From positions 1 through 38,367 of the forward strand of contig NZ_VIFM01000089.1 of NCBI RefSeq assembly GCF_006636215.1: a DNA stretch of 38,367 nt, read 5' to 3'. Source of the stretch: Myxococcus llanfairpwllgwyngyllgogerychwyrndrobwllllantysiliogogogochensis. GTDB taxonomy: Bacteria; Myxococcota; Myxococcia; Myxococcales; Myxococcaceae. Below the pieces are notes generated by a model. That model saw only the letters and a list, made by a program, of their open reading frames with translations, was not told the origin of the DNA and did no database searches. Shown here piece by piece: positions 14,065 to 20,150 of this stretch. Within the stretch, counting starts at the first letter, position 1, and each line of letters opens with the position of its first letter. A program made the translations under genes and the position numbers.

Positions 14065-14378
14065 AATGGATTGCCCGCTTTAAATATCTGAGCCCCCTTC
14101 AGGGGATCCAGGTCGCGCACGTCGCAGCGAGAGATATCTCTCAGAAACTGAAGGGCCTCCTCGAGTGTGCTGACGCCCTTGACGGCCTCGGTCGCAGCCT
14201 CCTCAAGAACCATTTGCGCCTCAGGAACCTCAAAGGAATAGGCGACAAACTCACCTCCAGAGCGCTGAATCGCCATGCGGCGGTAAATCGACACGCCCAT
14301 CTTCGTGACATAGCCACACTTTCCCACCTGCTTCCCGCTGTGGGTTTGTGCGTGCATTATCCTGGGGGTTTCGATCAC
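14061..14378 (-). CDS. Unknown small protein of the immunity island
   Basis: A 105-residue protein. The GTG at 14378 has GGGAG eleven bases upstream; an ATG at 14357 is an alternative start. The N-terminal part is basic (KQVGKCGYVTKMGVSIYRRM), followed by strands (GEFVAYSFEVPEAQ) and two acidic helices (LEEAATEAVKG, LEEALQFLRDI). No family is recognised. It could be an immunity protein, or one member of a toxin-partner pair with the overlapping next gene. No catalytic motif is visible. Confidence 0.5.
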   Translation of the reverse strand: MIETPRIMHAQTHSGKQVGKCGYVTKMGVSIYRRMAIQRSGGEFVAYSFEVPEAQMVLEEAATEAVKGVSTLEEALQFLRDISRCDVRDLDPLKGAQIFKAGNPL

Positions 14379-14402
14379 TCGTCACCACACTCCCGCAGGC
14401 CT

Positions 14403-15032
14403 TCAACAACTCCCCGGGACTTCTGAATCCAAGCGCTCACGGTATTCTTGAAACGTCCCCACAGCCCGACCTGTTGGCTGGAGCGAACGCATCTTCGGCA
14501 GAGCATCTCTCTTCGAGTCGTTCAGGACAGTGAGGGGCTCCATTTCTCCCCACCTCCGACGCGGTAAAATTACCCACGTTTGCTCGAATGGAACAACGCT
14601 CCCGAGGAAGTCATCTGGAGGGTCATCAACGATCACCAGGGTCCCAATGCCCATCGTGGCAGCCACATCCACGATCCACTCTTCGCCTCTCTCTCCATTC
14701 TTGACCAGGGACAGCCAGCGTTTTTTCGAAACGGCCACACACATCAGGCTGCCCGAGCAGACCACACACGTCATCAGCAGCGTCCTGTCTCGCCATTCAA
14801 CTTCGACGTATTCCTCTTTCGCCAGCATCAACGACTCCAGAGGGACCGAGCCCCTGGAGGTGCCAAGCCGAAGTTCACGCGGCGACCTCAGCACACCATC
14901 GCCATCCATCGACCCGACAAACGCCGTAGGGTCAAACACCATCCCAGCAGCCGTCAATGCACGCACGGCATCACGAAGCGCCAGCGGCTCGCCGCCGCGA
15001 GGGAGGAAGTAGAAGAAACGCCGAGACCCCAT
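14403..15032 (-). CDS. Unknown immunity-type protein
   Basis: A 209-residue protein. The ATG at 15032 has AGGGG about eight bases upstream and begins MGSRRFFYFLPRGGEPLALR; the longer open frame to 15230 lacks a ribosome site and has poor composition. The sequence is mixed alpha/beta and ends in a charged tail. RYFYFLPRG-type openings occur in myxobacterial proteins encoded in immunity arrays, as far as I recall; I cannot name a family. There is no signal peptide. The 194 bases upstream to the SUKH gene hold no other supported gene. Confidence 0.55.
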   Translation of the reverse strand: MGSRRFFYFLPRGGEPLALRDAVRALTAAGMVFDPTAFVGSMDGDGVLRSPRELRLGTSRGSVPLESLMLAKEEYVEVEWRDRTLLMTCVVCSGSLMCVAVSKKRWLSLVKNGERGEEWIVDVAATMGIGTLVIVDDPPDDFLGSVVPFEQTWVILPRRRWGEMEPLTVLNDSKRDALPKMRSLQPTGRAVGTFQEYRERLDSEVPGSC

Positions 15033-15226
15033 TGACAGTCCCCTTGGAAGTACACCACAGCCGGCGCCCTGCGGGCCCACATGCAAAGTGCCAGGGTGCA
15101 ACGGGTGATTGCGCGCTGGCCACCCAGCCGAAATCCAGCCACACAACTGAAAACACTGCGAATACCGTTCCACCCGAACCGACTCACTCCATACGCTCAA
15201 GGGTCGAGCCCTCATCGGCAACAACG

Positions 15227-15694
15227 TCATCCCCGATAAGAAGGAGGAACCTGATGCTTTTCCAGAACCTGTGCCTCTCTCAAATCAAACTCCCCCAACA
15301 AAGAAAACCGCAGAACCGTATTCAAATCTGCCATGAGATAGCACACCGTCCACTGCTCATGGAGCGAAAACCATTTCCCGTCATCAGCCACGAAATACAA
15401 CATCCCCTCACCACAAGCAACGGGACATGCAGACCCAGAAAACAACGCCTGAACACAGGCCAGATCATCCACATCAATCCATTTACACGCCGCACCAACA
15501 TCAAAACGCATCAAATCGCCATTCCGACCATGAAACTGCAGCCCGCCAAGCGACCGAAGAATCTTCATTGCGGCCGAGTGCATGACAATTCCTTCATCCT
15601 CCAACCCCCTTCGCATCGGCTCAGTTGGAATTTCGCGCTCAACGAACCACCCACCGGCCACTAAAACAGAAACAACATCATCATCGAGCAGCAT
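15227..15694 (-). CDS. SUKH-3 family immunity protein
   Basis: A 155-residue acidic protein. The pattern LVAGGWFVEREI, then an acidic helix, SAAMKILRSLGGLQF, a central W/D segment, then CGEGMLYFVADDGKWFSLHEQW is that of SUKH-3 proteins (SMI1/KNR4-like). These bind and neutralise nuclease and other toxins delivered between related bacteria. No toxin domain is encoded alongside, so this may be an orphan immunity gene against kin's toxins. The ATG at 15694 follows the upstream stop by six bases; a TTG at 15700 directly after that stop is an alternative start. The GC content is clearly below that of neighbours outside the island. Confidence 0.72.
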   Translation of the reverse strand: MLLDDDVVSVLVAGGWFVEREIPTEPMRRGLEDEGIVMHSAAMKILRSLGGLQFHGRNGDLMRFDVGAACKWIDVDDLACVQALFSGSACPVACGEGMLYFVADDGKWFSLHEQWTVCYLMADLNTVLRFSLLGEFDLREAQVLEKHQVPPSYRG

Positions 15695-15700
15695 GCTCAA

Positions 15701-16243
15701 TCACCGTTTCCTCACCGGAAGTCCCGCACCTTCAAGCCGTGCATGCTCCAGATAGGCCCCAGTCAGATCTGCCCCTTCCAAGTCCGCCCCACGAAGATCC
15801 GCACGACTCAGATCAACGCCATCAAGCATAGCGCGCTTCAAGGATGCCCCCTCCAAGTCCATTGACGACATATCCGACATACTCAGAGTCGCATCATCGA
15901 AACATGCGGACGGCGCCCGTGCCCCATGCAGCATGACACCTGACGCCTTTACTCGTTTGAGCGACGCAGCACTCAGATTAACTGCCAGCAGATAGGCCCC
16001 CGTCAGGTCACAATCATCTAGGACAGCATAGTTCAACCAAGACCCATGAAGTTCGACTCCGGCCAAACTCATCCCGCTGAGGTCTATTCCCCGGAGGTCG
16101 GCTCTAGCAGGGACCTCATCCACACGAGGCAGCTCCCGCACATCATCCAACCACATTCCACTGTGAAGCCCCATGCAGACCCGGCGCCAGACGTCCTGAC
16201 CACTTGGCGTATGCCATCGCCGCACCAAAAATTCGCTTTCCAT
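15701..16243 (-). CDS. Pentapeptide-repeat protein
   Basis: A 180-residue protein. From about residue 45 it consists of A(D/N)LxG-type five-residue repeats (ARADLRGIDLSGMSLAGVEL, and later RADLRGADLEGADLTGAYLE), which fold as a right-handed four-sided beta helix. The N-terminal 45 residues (EFLVRRWHTPSGQDVWRRVC) are a separate leader. Known pentapeptide proteins include DNA-mimic gyrase protectors (Qnr, MfpA) and toxin or immunity partners. In this operon an immunity or adaptor role is inferred. The ATG at 16243 has GGGAG eight to nine bases upstream; an ATG at 16249 and upstream starts are possible. Confidence 0.78.
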   Translation of the reverse strand: MESEFLVRRWHTPSGQDVWRRVCMGLHSGMWLDDVRELPRVDEVPARADLRGIDLSGMSLAGVELHGSWLNYAVLDDCDLTGAYLLAVNLSAASLKRVKASGVMLHGARAPSACFDDATLSMSDMSSMDLEGASLKRAMLDGVDLSRADLRGADLEGADLTGAYLEHARLEGAGLPVRKR

Positions 16244-16319
16244 TCCCATCTCCCATGACATCACCCACACACATAACTGTCGACACTCGCCAGCAACGCT
16301 GAAACAACACCGGCATAAG

Positions 16320-16697
16320 TCAGAGCCCACTCTCCCTCATTCGCCGGAAACACTCCTCCACGAGCCTTCCCTGAAATCGCTCAGCAAGTGCAAGCACCTC
16401 GCGCCACTTATACAATTGCTGTGAGACAACTTCCTCCGTGCCCCCGACTGCCGTGAGCACCAGATGGAAATCTTTCTCGTACGCGTTCTGCTTTCCCGGG
16501 GGCCTCTTCGGATTAACTACTCGACCCGCTGGCCTGAATCGTATCTCCACCAGGTCCATCGCGACATGACGAGACCCCGTAACCGCCGGATGCCCCTTGG
16601 AGCAGATCTGCTCCGCGAAGTTCGGAACAATTTCGTCATCCCGCTCGATGTGCCAGGCATGGCCGAAGTCACAAACATACAACCAGTAAATACGCAT
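16320..16697 (-). CDS. Unknown protein with two CxxGH motifs
   Basis: A 125-residue protein. The ATG at 16697 has GAGG six bases upstream; a GTG at 16709 is also possible. Two copies of Cys-x-x-Gly-His (C9 to H13, C32 to H36) lie 19 residues apart near the N-terminus and could bind one zinc ion through Cys-His-Cys-His. A strand-rich middle (DLVEIRFRPAGRVVNPKRPP) and a C-terminal helix pair follow. I do not recognise the family. It is the first well-supported gene of the leftward island operon and is followed by a 76-base gap to the pentapeptide gene. Confidence 0.6.
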   Translation of the reverse strand: MRIYWLYVCDFGHAWHIERDDEIVPNFAEQICSKGHPAVTGSRHVAMDLVEIRFRPAGRVVNPKRPPGKQNAYEKDFHLVLTAVGGTEEVVSQQLYKWREVLALAERFQGRLVEECFRRMRESGL

Positions 16698-16830
16698 ACT
16701 CCGCCTCACTCAGTTCACAGAACGCAATGCGCGGTATTCGCAGGTTCGCCAGTAAGATGAAGTCACCGCGAGTCGCGGAGAGCCCCTCCACGGAGACAAT
16801 CTCGCCAGAGCCCCCATCCACAGCTCCCAC
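16669..16830 (-). CDS. Candidate 53-residue gene with a strong ribosome site
   Basis: A short frame from GTG (16830) to TGA (16669), with AGGAGGAGGGG six bases upstream, the strongest ribosome site in the island. The product reads MGAVDGGSGEIVSVEGLSAT, then GDFILLANLRIPRIAFCEL and ends LLVVCL, a plausible folded small protein or the surviving C-terminus of a longer one. It overlaps the next start by 29 bases, allowing coupled translation. A competing 67-residue frame (16710-16913) lacks a ribosome site. Confidence 0.4.
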   Translation of the reverse strand: MGAVDGGSGEIVSVEGLSATRGDFILLANLRIPRIAFCELSEAEYAYLLVVCL

Positions 16831-17106
16831 TGAATTCCCCTCCTCCTGGCAAACTCGCGCAATTCACCATCAAGTCCGTGGGCCGCAGTATATCGCGGCT
16901 CAGTCGTGCACACCTCATTCGATGGCAGACCCGACGCATCAAGCTCAGCCAGTTCAGCATCAGGCTCGTGTCACACCAGCACGGAAACTCCGCGTCACCG
17001 CCAGCAGGGGACTCTCACTCCGCGGCAAGGGCCTCACCCATGCGCGGGCCCCTACAGCGGCGGGGTCCGCGATGGGGAGGCGAAAGCATCGCTCGTGACG
17101 TGGGCG
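16831..17106. other. Island upstream region without a supported gene
   Basis: About 275 bases between the island operon and the stop of the next leftward gene. No convincing coding frame, repeat or hairpin was seen. It should contain the operon's promoter, but I found no clear boxes. Confidence 0.4.
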
Positions 17107-18222
17107 CTACAGCGCGGCCTGGAGTGTCTGCTCCAGCTCTTCGCGCGTCTGCCAGCTCACGGGGCGCAGGCCCGCCACCAGTTCCAGCGTCCCACTCGAG
17201 ACGGTGACGGCGGCGTGAAGGTCCGTACGCAACTGGATGCGCTTCACCTTCTCCCTCAGCGCGGTGCGGCCGATATCGTCCTTCTGGAGGGACTCCAGCA
17301 CCTCATGTACACGCGCCACGAGGAAGCCGAGCGCGCGCAGCTCCTCGGCGCTCGCGGGATTGACTCCCGGGGCCAGCGCCAGCGTCAGCGGAGATTCCGT
17401 GACGGCTCGAAAGCGGGATTCCAGCGCGCCGAGCTGACGACGAAGCTCGAGCAGTGAAGGAACAGGCACGGCATCGCGCTTCAGCTCACCGAACGACGCG
17501 ACATCGTGGACGGTGACGGTCTCGATGGTGCCCACGGGGATGATGACCGCGTCCTCTTGGGGGTAGCCGCTCTCGCGGGGGATGAGGAGCAGGATGGCGC
17601 GGCCCTCGCGACGGTCCTCCAGCATCTCTCGGACGATGCCAGTGACGGCGCGGCCACTGCGCAGGGACAACGTCGCGCGGGGCAGCAGCAGGGGAATCCC
17701 CGAACGCTGCCGCCCGCTGATGCGCAGCAACACCTGGAGCACGGCGTCCAGCCCCTTGGCATCCGCATCCAGAAAGGCACGCAGGGAGTCACCCGTGTAC
17801 GGGTTCGGCAGCTCCGGGGCGGCCTCGATCGTCCTCCGGATGGACTCCTTGCGGTCCTCCACCTGGTCCACATTCGTGACGGGCTCGTGGTCCAACGTGA
17901 GCACCCCGTCCTGAAACGTGGCGATGCTGGACGACGAGGAATTGCTCGACGAATTGCGGATGACGATGCGCTTGAGCGCGCCTCGCAGGAACTCCCGGCC
18001 CAGGTCGTCCTGGCCCAGGGCCGCCAGCGCACCGATGAGCGGCCTGAAGTAAACCTGGGGCCACGCCTCCGCGTAGAGGTCCGCATAACCCTCCGCCGTG
18101 AGGCTGGCCCAGTCGACCTCGATGGGCACCTCGAAGCGCGCGGCGGCCTCGACGTCCTTCTTGATCTTCGGGTAGTGCGTCTCCTCGAACTGCTTCGCGG
18201 CCTTGCGTTCGGCGAGTCCCAT
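17107..18222 (-). CDS. Conserved protein of unknown function
   Basis: A 371-residue soluble protein; the ATG at 18222 has GGAGA about six bases upstream. The N-terminus (MGLAERKAAKQFEETHYPKI, then FEVPIEVDWASL) and a run of seven or more Ser/Asn residues near position 93-99 (NSSSNSSSSS) are striking. The middle has a helix-rich zone, the C-terminus a region with TLALAPGVNPASAEELRALG. There is no signal peptide, membrane helix or catalytic motif. I recall similar proteins only as uncharacterised myxobacterial entries. GC content is back to normal here, so this gene is outside the immunity island. Confidence 0.7.
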   Translation of the reverse strand: MGLAERKAAKQFEETHYPKIKKDVEAAARFEVPIEVDWASLTAEGYADLYAEAWPQVYFRPLIGALAALGQDDLGREFLRGALKRIVIRNSSSNSSSSSIATFQDGVLTLDHEPVTNVDQVEDRKESIRRTIEAAPELPNPYTGDSLRAFLDADAKGLDAVLQVLLRISGRQRSGIPLLLPRATLSLRSGRAVTGIVREMLEDRREGRAILLLIPRESGYPQEDAVIIPVGTIETVTVHDVASFGELKRDAVPVPSLLELRRQLGALESRFRAVTESPLTLALAPGVNPASAEELRALGFLVARVHEVLESLQKDDIGRTALREKVKRIQLRTDLHAAVTVSSGTLELVAGLRPVSWQTREELEQTLQAAL

Positions 18223-18448
18223 TCAATTCTCCAGACGGAGGGGATGGGCGAGGAGTCTCGCCCGATCCCCCACAAGACGCCCAGGGCCGCCCGCACGTTC
18301 CGTGTCCCCTTGAGTTCTCCCCGGCCCCACGCCCTGACCGGCATCCCCCTCGAAGACCCCACATTCCTGGGATGGACCTGCCCGGGTGGCTCCCTCCACC
18401 CTGCTCTCCTACCGGACACACCCTGTTCGCGAGAGGAGAGGACCCCGG

Positions 18449-18625
18449 ATGTTCATTCCCCTGCCGTTGTCACGCCTCGCGACCCAACGCGTCCTGCTCC
18501 TCTGGATTGCCCTGGGCATCGTGAGTCTGGTGGTCAGTCTGGGTGGGTTCCTGAGCCCCTGCCAGTGGACCCCCGAGCGGGCATTTGCTCGCGCCTGCTC
18601 GCCACAACAACCCAAGGAGCCGTGA
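18449..18625 (+). CDS. Small single-pass membrane protein
   Basis: A 58-residue protein starting at ATG 18449, eight bases after GGAG in a purine-rich stretch. Residues about 16-38 form one hydrophobic helix (VLLLWIALGIVSLVVSLGGF), and the tail contains two Cys. No family is recognised. It is encoded just upstream of the PPIase lipoprotein in the same direction. The 226 bases before it, back to the divergent gene, probably hold promoters in both directions. Confidence 0.45.
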   Translation: MFIPLPLSRLATQRVLLLWIALGIVSLVVSLGGFLSPCQWTPERAFARACSPQQPKEP

Positions 18626-18791
18626 CTGCGGGCAGGACGTTCCACCGGGGTGGCCGTCATCACACCACCACGGCCAGCAGCGCCTGGCTGGCACACGGGG
18701 CCTTCAGGGCATGGGCACGCTTGGATGCTCACTCGGAACAACGGGGTTCGCACCTCCCTCCCTGTTGGATATACGCTGGTCGAGTCCGCCC

Positions 18792-19787
18792 ATGCACACG
18801 CCCTCCGTCCGAACCCGAGTCCTGTCCGCCATCGTCGCCGTCCTCGCCCTCTCCGCCTGTGGCGGTGGCAGCGCCCCCCCAGCGGAACAGAGCGCCAAGG
18901 ACACGGGCCCCGCGGTCGCGGTCGTCAATGGCCGCTCCCTGTCGACCCAGGAGGTGAAGGCGAAGCTGGACGAGCAGCCGCTGTTCGTGCGCAGCCGCTA
19001 CGCCACGCTGGAGAAGAAGAAGGAGTTCCTGGACAACCTCATCCGCTTCGAGCTGCTGGTGCAGGAGGCTCGCAAGCAGGGGCTGGAGAAGGACCCGGAG
19101 ATCAAGGCGACGCTGGAGAAGGTGATGGTGCAGAAGCTGCTGCGAAAGCAGCAGGAGGCCGCCGCCGGGACGATTTCCGAGCCGGAGCTGCGCAAGTACT
19201 TCGACGAGCACACCTCCGAGTTCGTGAAGCCCGAGCGCGTCCGGGTGAGCCACATCTTCCTGGAGGCGCCGCCGGCTGACGCCGCGAAGCGCACGCAGGC
19301 GCGCACCACCGTGGTGAAGCTGCTCGCGGACCTGAAGACAAAGGAAGCCGGCCCCATCAAGAGCGCCTTCGAAATGGCGGCCACACAGCAGTCCCAGGAT
19401 TCCGCCACCAAGGCCGCTGGGGGCGACCTGGGCTTCCGCAGCCGGGAGGAGCTGACCCAGGCCTGGGGCGCCGCGCTGGCGGATGCGGCGTTCGGTCTGA
19501 AGTCGTCGTCTGAGATTGGCCAGGTCGTGGAGACCGACAAAGGCTTCCACCTGGTGAAGTTCCAGAGCCGGCAGGTCGGGATGAACCAGACCTTCGAGCA
19601 GGCGAAGCCACGCATCGAGGCGCGCCTGACGGGCGAGCGCCGCTCCAAGGCGATGGAGGGCTTCATCGACGGACTGAAGGCCCAGGCGAAGATCGAGGTG
19701 AAGGAAGACGCCCTCGAGCAGTTGAAGATCGAAGGCGCGGAGAACAAGCCCGCCGCCCCTGCTCCGACCTCCCAGCCTCACCCGTAG
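18792..19787 (+). CDS. Peptidyl-prolyl isomerase lipoprotein (PpiC/PrsA/SurA type)
   Basis: A 331-residue protein. MHTPSVRTRVLSAIVAVLAL followed by SACGGG is a lipoprotein signal with lipobox LSAC. A SurA-like N-terminal part (about 45-140: AVVNGRSLSTQEVKAKLDEQ, then helices) is followed by a parvulin domain: VRVSHIFLEAPP (about 152-163), GGDLGFRSREEL and GFHLVKFQSRQ. Such proteins assist folding or secretion of exported proteins in the periplasm. A C-terminal helix (KAMEGFIDGLKAQ) follows. The in-frame start at 18585 would bury the signal peptide. Its 3' end also exists as a broken copy 6 kb upstream. Confidence 0.88.
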   Translation: MHTPSVRTRVLSAIVAVLALSACGGGSAPPAEQSAKDTGPAVAVVNGRSLSTQEVKAKLDEQPLFVRSRYATLEKKKEFLDNLIRFELLVQEARKQGLEKDPEIKATLEKVMVQKLLRKQQEAAAGTISEPELRKYFDEHTSEFVKPERVRVSHIFLEAPPADAAKRTQARTTVVKLLADLKTKEAGPIKSAFEMAATQQSQDSATKAAGGDLGFRSREELTQAWGAALADAAFGLKSSSEIGQVVETDKGFHLVKFQSRQVGMNQTFEQAKPRIEARLTGERRSKAMEGFIDGLKAQAKIEVKEDALEQLKIEGAENKPAAPAPTSQPHP

Positions 19788-19806
19788 CCGGCTCGCTGCG
19801 ACACAC

Positions 19807-19844
19807 CGAGCCGGCGTACCGCCTCAGCGGTTCGCGCCGGCTCG
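19807..19844 (+). terminator. Terminator hairpin after the PPIase gene
   Basis: CGAGCCGGCG (19807-19816) pairs with CGCCGGCTCG (19835-19844), with an inner ACCGC/GCGGT stem. A near-identical hairpin follows the pseudogene copy. There is no T tract, as usual in this GC-rich DNA. Confidence 0.7.
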
Positions 19845-20150
19845 CGAGCCCGACCTGATCGCGACAGAAGGCATCACAGACATCACGACCCGCGTGTGGT
19901 GCGGAGGGCCAGCTGTGCAGCCCCCTATACACCTGGGTCATTGGGCATACATGGGCGTGCACACCCCTGCATTCTCGAGTGACTCCTCGACGTGGGAGCA
20001 GGCGGGGCACGCTGGGTGCACAGGTGGCCCGGAGTCGGCCCCTCGTTCACTTCATGTGAACCCGGCATGAAGTAGGCTGCGATTGCCAGCGCCCGCGTGC
20101 CGAACACCGTCCGCAGCCCTTCAGTCCCTCGAATCTTCGCAAGGATTGAA
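19845..20150. other. 306-base intergenic region with overlapping inverted repeats
   Basis: No coding frame is supported. It holds two mutually exclusive inverted repeats at 20045-20073 (see that entry) about 80 bases before the RCC1 gene start, and should contain that gene's promoter. Confidence 0.45.
20045..20073. repeat. Two overlapping inverted repeats upstream of the RCC1 gene
   Basis: GTTCAC (20045-20050) pairs with GTGAAC (20056-20061), and ACTTCATG (20049-20056) pairs with CATGAAGT (20066-20073). They share bases, so only one can form at a time. This could be a regulator site or an RNA switch; neither is proven. Confidence 0.4.

Noticed and set aside
16710..16913. A 67-codon minus-strand frame
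   Set aside because: Its GTG start lacks a ribosome site; the overlapping 53-codon frame at 16669-16830 has a very strong one. It could still be a remnant of a longer gene.
18585..18791. Long N-terminal extension of the PPIase
   Set aside because: The first 69 codons would bury the lipoprotein signal; the ATG at 18792 puts it at the N-terminus.
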